Below, in pieces: positions 34,501-45,190 of a stretch of 64,000 nucleotides of DNA. A model generated the notes under the pieces. The model was not told where the DNA came from and made no database searches. It saw nothing but the letters and a program-made list of their open reading frames with translations. Positions within the stretch are counted from its first letter, which is position 1. Each line of letters starts with the position of its first letter. The translations under genes and the position numbers were made by a program. The stretch is from Podocnemis expansa (lineage: Eukaryota > Chordata > Testudines > Podocnemididae), in the NCBI GenBank assembly GCA_007922195.1, contig ML682038.1, positions 1,819,682 to 1,883,681 on the forward strand, given 5' to 3'.

Positions 34501-35272
34501 TGAGAGTATGAAAGGGACAGCAATTCCCTTCCTTTCTATTAAAAAGGCTGAAGGCTTAAGGAGAGTCTTCCAGTTTTTTGGGAAGAGGGTGAACTGAACT
34601 GGTTATGACAGCCCTTCAGGGAACTGGGAGTGCTGTGGCATCTTATGTCTCCTATCTGGTTTGTCTCTCACAATGCTTTGCTGGTGACAATAATGCCGGA
34701 ACCTGTTATTACTCAGAGAGGGTCTACACTAAAAGTGCTACCACAAGAGGAGGTTGTTATGTTGGCAGGAGAAGCTGCACTGCAGACAAAGCACTGTTCA
34801 CATGGGCACTTAGGTTAGGTTGTTGTATCTTACGTTGCTCAGGGAGGTGACTTGTTGACATCACTGACTAATGTAAGTTATACCAACATAAAGTGTAGCG
34901 TGCTTTCAATGTACAGAGATGCATCCAGCTAAATTGCATGAATGCTCTCTAAGTCGCTCATGAATTGCCCATGTACAAACACTGGCATACTTCCCCCAAA
35001 CCCAGCCTCGCATCCTAGAAGTATACCACCTTACACTGCTCAGAACCTTTTCTTGAACAATGCAAGTTCAACATTATCAAAGGACAGTGGACATGTACCA
35101 GTCTTTGTAATATGAGCAGGTTCTCTCAATTTAGACAAGCCCACTAGTAAGGATAAAACATTAAAATAAATTTATTACCTAAAGAAATATACATTTTAAA
35201 TTATTATACTTGGTGGGCATAAAGGTCAAAGTTAATTACTTGAGAAACCAAAGGTAAAATCACAGTCTAAAT
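34501..35272. other. Intronic sequence, no gene seen
   Basis: Mixed sequence around 34560-34860 with overlapping chance frames; nothing recognised. Confidence 0.45.
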
Positions 35273-35375
35273 TCTCAGAGATATAGCCATGTCAGTCTAG
35301 TTAAGCAAAACAAACAAGGAGTCCTGTGGCGCTTTTAAAGACTAACAAATTTATTTATCATGTGAGTCTAACTTT
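35273..35375 (-). mobile_element. Penelope-derived terminal fragment
   Basis: The leader 'atagccatgtcagtctagtt' is followed by 'aaacaaacaaggagtcctg' and 'tggcgcttttaaagactaac', ending in 'tttatttatcatgtgagtc'. It is the same joined leader plus 3' terminus as in 18288-18444, but without the inverted second arm. Possible flanks ctaaatt (about 35265 and 35394) are too short to trust. Confidence 0.75.
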
Positions 35376-37739
35376 TGAGTCTAATTAGACTAAGCTAAAT
35401 TTGAATCAAACAGTTTTTCTCACCCAACTAGGTGCTGTAGGCAGTTCAGGGTTCTTAATACACAGGCTGAATTCTTTGCTTAGCCAGGGGCCAATCTTCT
35501 CATTTCAAAGTCATTTCCCTCTAAATGTTCTGGTTGCCTTCATAGTAGGTGTGGGAAGAGAGAAGCCCTGGCCTAAGGGGCCCACTGAGAGAGTGGATTC
35601 TTATTAAAAGGCGATCAATACATGGTAGGCAAGTCCTAACGTAAATTTGTGTTGGGGGTATTAAATGTTCCTTTGTTATCATGGAAGGACATCTCCTAGA
35701 CTCGCAGCATATTTCGGTAGCATATGCTTAGTGAAACTTCATAACTTCATGTACAGTGGTAACACTTATAATTCAACACTAATGTTCAAGAGATCATGAC
35801 TTCTCAAATGATACCATACAAGTCATACTCTGTATGAAACATGTCATATTTATATAATATTGGTGAACATGAGGGTTCTAGAGCACTATTTTGAGGTACA
35901 GAGTGTCAAACTGGTATCTTCTTACTTTTCCCAACTCTACAGAAATCTCTATATAAAATGTTTGAGGTACTGTGGTATATCCATAGAAAGAGAGGATAAT
36001 AAAGAAGATTAGAAACAGGCAAAACTGAGGTATAGTTGCTTTTCATAACTTTTTTTGGATTCCTTCTCCCCACTCGAAACACTGAGAAATACCAATGGAA
36101 CTTAAAGCTCATAGTAATAATTCTTATTCACACTAGTAGTCTTATTAACTTCAAGGACCTGATCAGAAACAGAATTAATGGGACTCCACATGGGCACAAG
36201 GTTGTGTGATAGCAAGATGCAGTGAAGGATCAGGGCACACATGAGCAAGGTTTATTTATGTGAGTAGCAGTAGCAAGCCCTCTGTTACTAAAGTAGTGTG
36301 TAGTGTAAGTAGTGAGACTGCTGAGAATAAAACTTGCAATAAGCCCAATTACACTTATATTGTACCAGCTATCAGTAGCTATTAAGACATTTTTATAAAC
36401 TGCAAAAAATATGTGAGCTATTACCAGATATAATTCTGAAAAACAGACTTCTATGAAAAAAGCCAATTTAAGAAGAAAACAACATAAACAATAGTAACTT
36501 GTGTGCTCAAGTGAAGCATCTTTTTAATTTTGAGTAATGAAGATGTCAAGCCAAATGCTAGAGTAGTTTCACTTAATTAGGTGGCCTATTTTTCCAGGCA
36601 GCCTTTCATTTCCCATTGAAGACTCAGCTTGTATGCAATGCAACAAGAACAATTTTGTCTGTAATGAATACCTCTGGGACTCCACAGAGTAATCATTTGA
36701 ATGTTACATTGAAGACTGGTTTGAGTAACTAGTTTGGGCTTGTTGAGATGCCAGACTTTGTAAGACTAACTAGATTAATCAAAGCATGGAATCTTATCGT
36801 TTTATTAGGTCAGAAGTCAATAGGTCAAACTGACTTTACTACTGCAGCCTTTGCCAAAAGGGTCATTCTAATAGTAATTGGTCTGTTTCGTAGTTCAAAT
36901 TCATGTAATTCTCATAGACATTTTATGGACCCAAAAAGTTCATTTTATATGAAACACTGATGAAAAAATATTGCCTTAAAAATTTCCCAGGGTTATTTCC
37001 CATAATTTATTTACACTGATGACCCAAAGAGAGTTTCCTGGAAAGAAAATGACATAACTAAAATATATGATGTCTGTAATTTGTTTTCACATATTAAAAA
37101 AGTTGTACATGAAGGAGCACAGTACAACATTTTAATGAATATTTCACACTGGTTGCCCATTAAACAGAAAGTGTTCTCATGTTGTGTACAGCAGAAAAAA
37201 AAAGCAGTATAATTACTGTCACAATATGGGAAGAAATATACCTCAGACAGAGAATGGCTCATTTGATGACTGATATTCTGTTTATCTTTTTCATGGTAAA
37301 AGAATTGTTTTTGTTATTTTTATTTTATTATTTAGAGAGAGCCTATCAGTGGAGCTGTTGAGTGCCTCCATGTAAGTTGTCATTTTAGTTACTTCTCTTC
37401 TGATAATTCTTAACAAAAATATTTAAGAAAATATTTACACATAGAAAAGTTGTTTACACAGTGTTGTCAAAACTCATAGTTTTATCATTAATCTCACCGT
37501 ATTTGGTTCTTAAAGTCCCATCTTCCAGCATCAGGTGATTAAATATCTCAGCAAAAAAACCTAACCCCAAACCTAAAGGTTTAAAACGCAGAAGGTAAGT
37601 AAAAGGTGTTATGTTTAAATTGTGGGGTTTTTTAACCCAGCTCATGATTTTGGAGACCTAATTCATTACATTTGGTGGCTTGGGATTGGCAGTACTGTTT
37701 ATAGTATTGTAATTAAGGATGTTGTTACATCATTTCCTC
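35376..37739. other. Intronic sequence, no gene seen
   Basis: About 2.4 kb of AT-rich DNA. No recognised repeat except possible low-grade relics near 36130-36240. No gene. Confidence 0.5.
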
Positions 37740-38031
37740 AGGGAAGAGACTGTGACGTGATCTATAAAGGTATCTATGAACTTAACCCCCACATTTAGGC
37801 AGTTAAGCCGAACTTTTGGGTGCCATTGTGATCTGTAAAACACCTGCTTAGTTGCCACTGAACCACACAAACACCTAAACTCAAGGCCTAAATTTCTGCA
37901 CTGAAAGTGCCCTAGATGCCTAAGTCTCAAGCACTATGTTTGTGGTCTTCAAACCAATAACTGTGCTCAGATGCTGCTTAACTCCATATAGAACAGACAG
38001 AGGAAGGGTTAGGGAAATGAAACAGGACCCT
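37740..38031. repeat. Uncharacterised interspersed repeat ('cctaaac/aggc' type)
   Basis: The recurring words 'cacctaaactcaaggcctaa' and 'agatgcctaagtctcaagc' look like an old repeat whose other part may be at 39085-39180 ('aggcatctaacctaggcttt'). If so, it was split by the SINE and PLE insertion. The family is not known to me. Confidence 0.35.
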
Positions 38032-38148
38032 TTAGCCAAGTGGTAGGGTACTCATCCATGATCCACATGTTTAAATTCACCCTATCCCTTATGAGAAGGT
38101 CTCTAAACAGAGATCTATCACTTCTCAGCTGACTGCCCTGAACTATGG
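38032..38148 (+). mobile_element. tRNA-derived SINE-like inverted dimer
   Basis: 'agccaagtggtagggtactc' resembles a pol III A box and 'atgtttaaattcaccc' a B box. The second half ('cttctcagctgactgccctg') reads as a diverged inverted copy of the first half. Such folded tRNA-like units are common in turtle genomes. It directly abuts the PLE fragment on its right. Confidence 0.45.
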
Positions 38149-38845
38149 AACAAACAAGGAGTCCTGTGGCTCTTCTAAAGACTAACAAATTTATTTATTT
38201 CATGAGCATCTGTGGAGGAAAATCCCACTTCATCAGATGCTTGAAGACAGAGAACTTAACAGGATAGGAGGAAAACAAATGTAGGGAAATGAAAGTCATA
38301 GGATCAGGTCAGACTGCTACAGCAAATCAAAGCAGTTGCTTAGATTCAGACAGTGGAAAACCACATATAGAGGCAGGTGAGGTCAGATCACCTGTTGTAA
38401 GGGAGGGGGAAAAAAAACAACAAAAAAACCAAACCATAGTTTTTATTTAGCTCTCAGCTGACAGTGTCAAATCAGCATATGACTTTCAATTCTGCCGTTT
38501 CTCTTTCAAGCTTTGAATAGTTATACATTTTTCTCAGTATGGCTATTAACATTGTTGATGGCGTCATCAGGAAGACTGAAGTGTTCCCCTACTGTTTTTT
38601 CAGTGTTGTTATTTCTGATGTCAGATTTGTGTCCATTTAGTCTTTTGTGTGGAAACTGTTCTGTTTGTCCATTGTATAAGGAGGAGGGGCATTTCTGGCA
38701 CATGATGGCATAAATCAGTTTAGTGGATGAGCAGGTGAATTAGCCCCTGATGAAGTAGCTGTTTTTATTAGGTCTTAAGATGGTATCTCTTGTGCACTCC
38801 TTGTTTGTTTTGCTGAACTAGACTAACACAGCTACCCTGTTGGAA
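38149..38845 (-). mobile_element. Penelope-like element (PLE-3), 5'-truncated
   Basis: The minus strand begins with the PLE leader (complement of 38821-38845) and the joining segment 'agttcagcaaaacaaacaag'. It jumps straight into the endonuclease region (peptide MCQKCPSSLYNGQTEQ at about 38703-38656; the family has YIG where this has YNG) and continues through NGHKSDIRNNNTEK into the 3' UTR and terminus 'gccacaggactccttgtttg'. The reverse transcriptase is absent. CTGATGA of the hammerhead-like box is intact, but GAAA reads agat. The element is inactive. Confidence 0.85.
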
Positions 38846-39185
38846 CTAGACTATAGAGTGATTCTCTCTCTCAAGTCCAATTGATATGCAATTGTTTAAT
38901 TAATTAGAACATCTTCAATAGGAGATATTGAGGGAAATCCTTGCATTAGTATCCCACTCTGTAACCTAGATTTTGGGTCATATCTCCAAGAGAGGGATGG
39001 GGCTTAATACATAACCTTCTCCTCAGAATTTCTCATTGGCTATCTTAAGTTGGAAGTTTGGAGATCCTATTTTAAGGTGCATATACACTGTACAGTAAGC
39101 CTAGGCATCTAACCTAGGCTTTACGGATCACAGCGTTATTCCAGTGATTTTCCAGGTGCCTAAAACTGAGGCACTGCAACACTCT
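38846..39185. other. Intronic spacer
   Basis: Includes the possible second half of the repeat at 37740-38031. No gene. Confidence 0.4.
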
Positions 39186-39717
39186 CAGCTTGTCTACACA
39201 GGGGATGAGACTGTAATTCAGTTTTAAGGTGTCAAATTACAGAAGGCAAAGGCAAATAACCACAGCAAATTGCTTGCTCAGGGTCTTGTGTCCCCCCCAC
39301 TGCTCACATTACTACCTGAAATGCATTGGATGGTGGGTAGTAGGCACAGGGATTGTGGGGAGGCAGTCATTCTCCGCTCAATCCCTCTCGCCTCTTTAAA
39401 CAAAAAAAAAAGACAGGAAAAGCTTTCCTTGTTGTTTTTCTGCCATTGGCGTAACAAAGAGGCACAGTGCCGCATGCAGAGAGAGGAATTAACCGAAAAC
39501 CTTCCAGGGCTGCAAGCAGGGGAGAAGCTATGTTGCTGTGGTGTAGCAGGCTGGAAAAACAGGAAGATCAAGATTAGAGCTACTCAGGCTACAAGGACCT
39601 AAATTTGAATTGTAGATTTCAACCTCAGTGCTATGCCACTTGCAGGGTTGTTGCTATCAAGTCAAATTACAGCACCATTTAATTCTAACTTAATGCTGTG
39701 ACAGTAGACACAAGCTG
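39186..39717. mobile_element. Miniature element with CAGCTTGTCTACAC ends
   Basis: 532 bp, left end 'cagcttgtctacacagg' and right end 'cagtagacacaagctg', imperfect inverted repeats. The sub-terminal words 'caaattacag' and 'caaattacagcacc' also relate. Ends resemble those of the palindromic elements but lack their TCGA units. The 110-codon frame inside has no recognisable domain. It is about 20 bp from the DIRS element. Confidence 0.6.
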
Positions 39718-39751
39718 CAGAAGGTCAAGGTAAGCAGTATTCTTCAAGCGC

Positions 39752-39890
39752 TGCTCGGATTCATTCAGTAATAGGTGTATCCATGCCACAGCGCATGATT
39801 GGTCAGAAACTTTTTGCCCTAGCCTATTAGGAGAAGGCTGGCGGCCACCGCCCCCCACACCACCCCGGGGCTATATATGTGGCCACTGCC
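39752..39890 (+). repeat. DIRS left inverted terminal repeat
   Basis: The sequence from 'gctcggattcattcagtaat' through 'ggtcagaaactttttgccct' to 'ggctatatatgtggcc' is matched in inverse orientation at 45014-45153 with scattered substitutions. Confidence 0.9.
39870..39880 (+). promoter_or_regulatory. Possible TATA element in the DIRS terminal repeat
   Basis: ctatatatgtg lies about 60 bp upstream of the first gag codons and is conserved in the opposite repeat (cacatatatag, 45024-45034). A promoter role is inferred from position only. Confidence 0.3.
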
Positions 39891-39933
39891 AAGCCCCTCC
39901 TCAGTACCATTTTGTCCACCTCAGTGACAGTTC

Positions 39934-41730
39934 GTGGAACAGCCCGCTCCTTGCAATCGCACAAGCAGCCTGTTGTCTTCATTTATGAGCCAGGAGCTCC
40001 ACTGGGAACACCTCTTTGTGGATGACATTCCACGGAAGAGTGCTTCCTCTTCCAAGTGTCTGTCAGAACAGCAACACCGCTCCTCTCTGCCGCCCGCTAT
40101 GCTGGGGTCTAAACCTTGCACTGCCTGCAGCAAGGCCTTCCCACAGGATGATCCCCACACAAACTGCCTTCAGTGCCTGGGCGAAGCCCACTTAGTCACC
40201 TCCTGCTCTATCTGTCTGTTCTTTAAACCCAGGACAATATGAGACAGGGAGCAAAGGCACCATGAGTTGGCCTCAGGGCAAGCACAGCAGCCCACCCCCG
40301 AGGCTTCGGGGTCTCCTGTTGCACCGTGTGCCTCTTTGGTACTGAAGCCCTCCCGGCACTGCTCACCAAGTGATCGCAGAAAGGCCAGCTCAGTCCTGGT
40401 CTCAGTACTGTGCCGCTGGCACCAGTCCTGCTCCCCCTCTCGGGGGTCACCAGGGGACCGCAAGGAGTCGGTGCCACTCCCTGCTACACCGGAGGCATTT
40501 GAAGCAGCGAAGGTGCTCCTCTTTTTGCCTACATCGCCCTCTCCAGTACCCCCCCAAGAGGAGGGGCAAGCCAGCATTTGCCTCAAGGGCCTGGCCCTGC
40601 AAAGGGCACCAAACACACTCTCCGGTCTCAGTCCCAAGTTCCCCAACTTCCCCCACATTCTAGAACCCAGGTACTGTTGAGCCTTCCCCCCGGCACCATA
40701 TCACCTTGCCATCACTAGCACCATCATCACAGTCCTGAGGAGTTTCCCCTCCTTTGAGTCTGGAAGAGGGTGCCTCAAGGGGGTCCAAACAATCCCGTCC
40801 TAGGCTCTCAGCATCAGCCCCATGAATAGTCCCCTTAGGAGAACATGCCGAGCCCTCGCAGTGCCACAGAGCTTTTGGCGGCACCAGCACCTCCAGCACC
40901 GGCCAGAACCTTAAACCCCGTGCCATCCTCCTACACGGGAGACCTCACAGCATACTTTGATCTTCTGTGCCATGTTGCTGCCCATACAGGGATGGAAGTT
41001 CAATCCCCCAAAGGATTCACCAACATACTATTTGGGCTGGTGATCTTGTCCGGCAACCCTGTCACGGTCCCACTCCACCCTAGCATATGAGACATTGCAT
41101 TGTCATGATGGTGAAGCTTGGGCTCTATTCCCCCAGTATCAGATAGGGCGGGCCTAAAATATCATGTCCCGGAGACAGAGTTCTCTTCCCTTATCCACAC
41201 TCGGTACCATCTCGGGTTATGGTGGAGGCCGCACCAGGCCAAATTCCCCATGATCTCCTTCCAGCATCGAGGGACACGAGGAAGGTAGACCTTCTGGGGA
41301 GGAAAGTATATTCCTCCTCTGCCTTCTAGTTGCGCGTGGCCAATAACCAAGCCCTGGTGGGTAGATACATGATGGATGTGTGGGAGTTGATAAATTTAGA
41401 CACCTACTCCCGCAGGAGGCTAGGGAGGATTACAACGCTTTCCTGGAGGAAGGCAGAATAGTGTCCCAACACCTCCTTTCAGCTTGGGATGCAAGAGACA
41501 TGGCCTCCCGCAAGATGGCATCAGCCGTGACTCTCCACCGCATGGCGTGGCTTAGGGAGGCAGAGATACCCCCAGCCTCCCAGCAGGTCATATTTGACCT
41601 CCTCTTCAATGGGGAGGCCCTTTTCCCGGCAGAGACCGAGGCCATTATTGCCAGCACCCAAAGCCCACAGGGCGAGGTCAAGTACTTGGGCCTCCTCCTT
41701 TCAGGGGCTCCTGAGCATCCTCCTGCTTAA
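39934..41730 (+). pseudogene. DIRS gag-like ORF1, broken
   Basis: This is the nucleocapsid-like protein of DIRS elements. The first frame (39934-40677) has the Cys/His motif KPCTACSKAFPQDDPHTNCL with CSIC downstream, and a Ser/Pro-rich linker, interrupted by one in-frame TGA at 40240-40242. After a frameshift, 40845-41090 gives TGDLTAYFDLLCHVAAHTGM and EVQSPKG, the conserved middle segment. Another frame around 41330-41375 gives LRVANNQALVGRYMMDVW. Finally 41380-41730 gives HLLPQEAREDYNAFLEEGRI, ARDMASRKMASAVTLHRMAW and DLLFNGEALFPAETEAI, the C-terminal signature. The order is complete, but at least two shifts and stops prevent translation of one protein. Confidence 0.85.
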
Positions 41731-43969
41731 TAGGAGCTTTACGGCACCCTGATTTGCCCTGCTCAGCTGAATGGCCAAGTTGTGGCACCCCAACCCCTCT
41801 GGCCTGGTTCAGCTCTTGGATAGGAGAGTTTCTCCCATCCTGGGCCCATACCCCCTTCCTGTGCAGAGGGACTCTGCCCTCCACCAGAGGTTGCAACCCC
41901 TCATTCTGGCTGTTGATAGTCGGTTCCTCCTTTAGACAGGGACCACATATCACCCCAGGCCCAATATGCTTCCTTCTATTACATGGAGTAATGGGTGTAA
42001 AACATACACTGAAAGTTCCTCTTCTCGAGATGCCACCCATGAATTCTCACTGGGCCTTTTTTTCCCCCATTGGGGAGGGAGGTCCCCCCATCCACTTTCA
42101 CTGCTTCCCCTAGGGGCACACAGGGCAGAGATCAGGGTAACCCCCATAAAATTTTGGGTGGAACAGTGTTAACTCCCTTCGTAGAAGTAAGGGACACTTC
42201 CTTTGGTATCTCTGTTGTGACTTTGCTGAACATATGTTCGCTTACTCTTGAGGCCTACACCTCCCAATCCTGTGTGCCCTGACTCCACAGATCCAGAACA
42301 GTTTTATCCCCATCTGGGCTCTGGACTCTCCCACCTTCCTACTGCTTATGAAGGCTTTCTCCTTTCCTGCCTTTTGGTCCACAGCTACTGGACCCCAGTG
42401 ATTCACAGCATGACACATAATTCAGGCCCTCCCCTGTCTGGCGGCTGTCCAGCAGATCTTGGGCCGTACCCCTCTCTCTTTCCTAAACAGCCCACCCTCT
42501 GGGGCTTTGGGACAGGGTAACTCACTGTCACCCTGCCTGGAAGCCAGCTTGAACCAGCGGCATCAAGTGGTTAGACGCCCGACATCTCATACCTGACCTC
42601 TCACACCCAGATCAGAGACCATTGGGATTATTGCCTCCTCTCCCCAGCCTCAATCCTGGTAGCCTACCTCCAGCTCAGGGGCAAACACGCTGGGAGTATC
42701 TCTTCACAATAGGGCCTTTGGCTTAAACCCCATGCCTCCCCTTTCCAAGCTAAAAAAGGGATTTCTTGTCTAGCAAAAAGGAGCTCTGCTCTTCTAATAT
42801 CCTACCCGAGCCTCCTGGCAGACCCTGGGTTTATACCAGGTAGTCCCGGATACCTCGGGATCCTATGACCCAGAGCTTCATCCCCTAGCACTCAGAAGGG
42901 TTTTGGTTGTTACAAGGGGATGGGAAGCAACCTAAGCCCACTCAATGAGTACTGTAGGGTGGACAGGAACATCCCTAGTAGCTACCTGCAAATTTACAGC
43001 ATGGGTCTACTACCCTGGCCCATCCCTCTTTCTGCGTGGTGGGGCCAGATAATTTGGGACCATCTGTCCCCTACTCTTCTCTCACGGGATGAACCCTTGT
43101 CCAACTCTGGCGGTCGGTCCCTCTGATGCCACCCAGAGGCCTGTTATAAATGTTTGTTGTAAATATTGGTTTAAGTAGTTTCCAGAGCCTGCACACCAGG
43201 CTGGCATCTTCCATTAGGCTACCCATTGTTAGGGTACCCTATGGACTAGCCATCCTCTTTCAGGCATGATGAAATTTCTGCCTAACTCAGGCCGTCGAGC
43301 CTCAATTCTGGCCCTCAGGCCAGTGATCATATTCAATTAGAATAGTGGCATAGGTGGGATTCTCCTGCTGCTCTTCTGGAGCCTCCTCACCCAGTGGGCA
43401 TCCTCCCCCATCAGAGCACCCGCCCTCACGACACTGGCATTACTGAAGTTATTTTTGCCAGTAATTCCTGCATGTTAGCCATTGGGTCTTGTTAGCCTGG
43501 GAATGCAAAAACATTGTTTTTCTCCAGAAGCTTTAGCCCCTGGGCACGCATACGGTTTTGGTGCCAGGAAGCCACGGGACCCCACAAGGATGGCAGGAAC
43601 GTGTTGTCAGCCCCGTCCCTCAAATTCCGAGTGGTGACCTCGGATCTGGACACAATAGATGACCCTCGCCATTGGTCATCTACCACTCCTTTCTTAGTGT
43701 AAAGGAAAAAAAAAAAAAAAGAGAAGAGAGAGAGAGAAAGAAAAGAAAGGGAAGAAGCAGAGAGAGAGAAATCGGCAGTACACCTCATCATGGTGACACA
43801 CCCCAGACCCACCTAGCCGGAGGGAGTCTTTCCCCTCCGGTCCACTACACCCTCGAGATTCTCCCCCCTCCCCCATTTGCATCCCTGGTACTGGGATTCC
43901 CAGGTTCTGTCCATTATGAAGCTGGGTGTGGCTCCATTAGGATTGCAGCTTTATGGCCTTCATGAAATA
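41731..43969. other. DIRS interior without recognised coding
   Basis: 2.2 kb where the polymerase ORFs would be expected. It is more GC-rich than the intron and has no YLDD-like or recombinase motif that I can see in any frame. It may be decayed element sequence or an insertion of another repeat. It contains the purine tract at 43701-43771. Confidence 0.45.
43701..43771. repeat. 71-bp polypurine tract
   Basis: All A and G except one C (43758): A-rich, then (GA)n, then mixed AAAG. It could adopt triplex structure, and a long polypurine run is mutable. Confidence 0.85.
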
Positions 43970-44862
43970 AGTGATGTCTTCGGCAAATCATTGATCATGA
44001 AGCATCAGTTGCTAGATGCTCCCTTTCAAATTGGTGTAATGCCTTGAAGTGCCTAACAGCTCCCTTCCACAAGAAAAACTGGGAAGGTTACGATGTCTTC
44101 GCTGAAGACACCTTGGCCTCAGGTGACACCTTAATAGTAGTGTAGCTTGCCCTGGACATGGCTGGTCGTGCCATCCTTACAACTGGGGATAAGCAGTCTC
44201 ATCTCTTTATGGTGATTTGAGCTGGCCACGTAGGCATCATGTCCTATTTGGCAGTAGTCCCTGCCCTATTTTCCCGATGCTCCTTTTTGGCTGCAGTAGG
44301 GGAAAGAATGGGGTTTTTCCCCTTTCCCTCTTCCTCGCGTCTTGAGATATTTGGTATCCACAGCTAGTAGATGGATAGCTCCAACATCCGCTACCTTTTC
44401 GCCGTAACCTTAACACTCCAGTTGATGCTAGTGCCAGAATACTGGACTTTTCTTCCTCAGCAGTTCCTTAATACCAACTGCTCAGATCCTTAGGCTGAGT
44501 CACTTCCTCGATCAAAGCCCCATAGGCATCTCCATTGGAAGTCTCACACTAAGGGACATTAGGCCTTGCTGCCTTCACGGCAGGACTTCAGCAGGCCCTC
44601 CATTGCAGCAGGACTTGTACTTTACTGGTCCTTGCCTGGAAGCTGGATCTTACCATTTACCCTGGCTAGTAGGGTCTCAGTGTTGAAGTCCCTTTTTCCT
44701 CACAGACCTCACGCACAAAGCTCTTCTTAGTAGGCCTTCTATACCCCACTAAGGTCAGATTTCCTGACTCAGGTTCCTCTTTATCTGGTCCTTGGTGGTA
44801 AAAGCAGTGCTGGAGGTGGACAGGGCCAACTCCACCCACCATCCTTGAGCACGGTTAGTAGT
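43970..44862 (+). pseudogene. Possible second gag-like relic in the DIRS element
   Basis: Around 44075-44180 the plus strand reads WEGYDVFAEDTLASGDT, then a stop, then LALDMAGRAI. This parallels AREDYNAFLEEG and WDARDMASRKMAS of the gag C-terminal region at 41410-41515. The similarity is weak and no continuous frame exists; it may be coincidence. Nothing else in this stretch is recognised. Confidence 0.25.
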
Positions 44863-44956
44863 CACCTATTACTGAATGTATCTGAGCAGTGCTCGAAGAA
44901 GAACGGTGGGTTACTGAACTGTCCTCCTTCGAGATGGTCTTCTCAGATTCATTCAC
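44863..44956. repeat. DIRS internal complementary region
   Basis: 44863-44902 ('cacctattactgaatgtatc', 'tgagcagtgctcgaagaaga') is the reverse complement of the left terminus (39737-39778). 44911-44956 ('ttactgaactgtcctccttc', 'gagatggtcttctcagattc') is the reverse complement of the right terminus (about 45137-45181). The fused arrangement is what DIRS elements use as a splint to circularise their DNA. Confidence 0.85.
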
Positions 44957-45013
44957 AACCCTCCCACTGTCCCCGCAACTAGAGTTGGTGACTTTTAGGG
45001 ACTGAGGAGAGGC

Positions 45014-45153
45014 CAGGCAGCGGCCACATATATAGCAACGGGGAGGTGTGGGGAGCAGCAGCAGCCAGCCCTCTCCTGACAGGCTAGGGCAAAAAGTTTC
45101 CGACCAATCATGTGCTGCACCACGGACACACCTATTACTGAATGAATCCGAGC
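45014..45153 (-). repeat. DIRS right inverted terminal repeat
   Basis: Inverse of 39752-39890. Clear matching blocks are 'ggccacatatatagc', 'gctagggcaaaaagtttc', 'gaccaatcatg' and 'cacctattactgaatgaatc'. Its outer extension to 45190 differs from the left end, as in the class. Confidence 0.9.
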
Positions 45154-45190
45154 AACCCATCTCAAAGAAGGATGGTTACTGGTAAGTAAG

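Larger units (their letters stand above)
39735..45190 (+). mobile_element. DIRS-type retrotransposon (tyrosine recombinase class), degenerate
   Basis: About 5.46 kb with the hallmarks of the class: long inverted terminal repeats (39752-39890 and 45014-45153) with unequal terminal extensions, an internal complementary region at 44863-44956, and a gag-like ORF1 (39934-41730). DIRS elements replicate through a circular intermediate and integrate by a tyrosine recombinase, without target duplication; none is visible here. I could not find convincing reverse transcriptase, RNase H or recombinase motifs between 41750 and 44860, so this copy is internally decayed or partly replaced. It is antisense to TOX. 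Confidence 0.88.

Noticed and set aside
40170..40658. 162-codon minus-strand frame
   Set aside because: It is antisense to the DIRS gag region, whose plus-strand peptides match the family.
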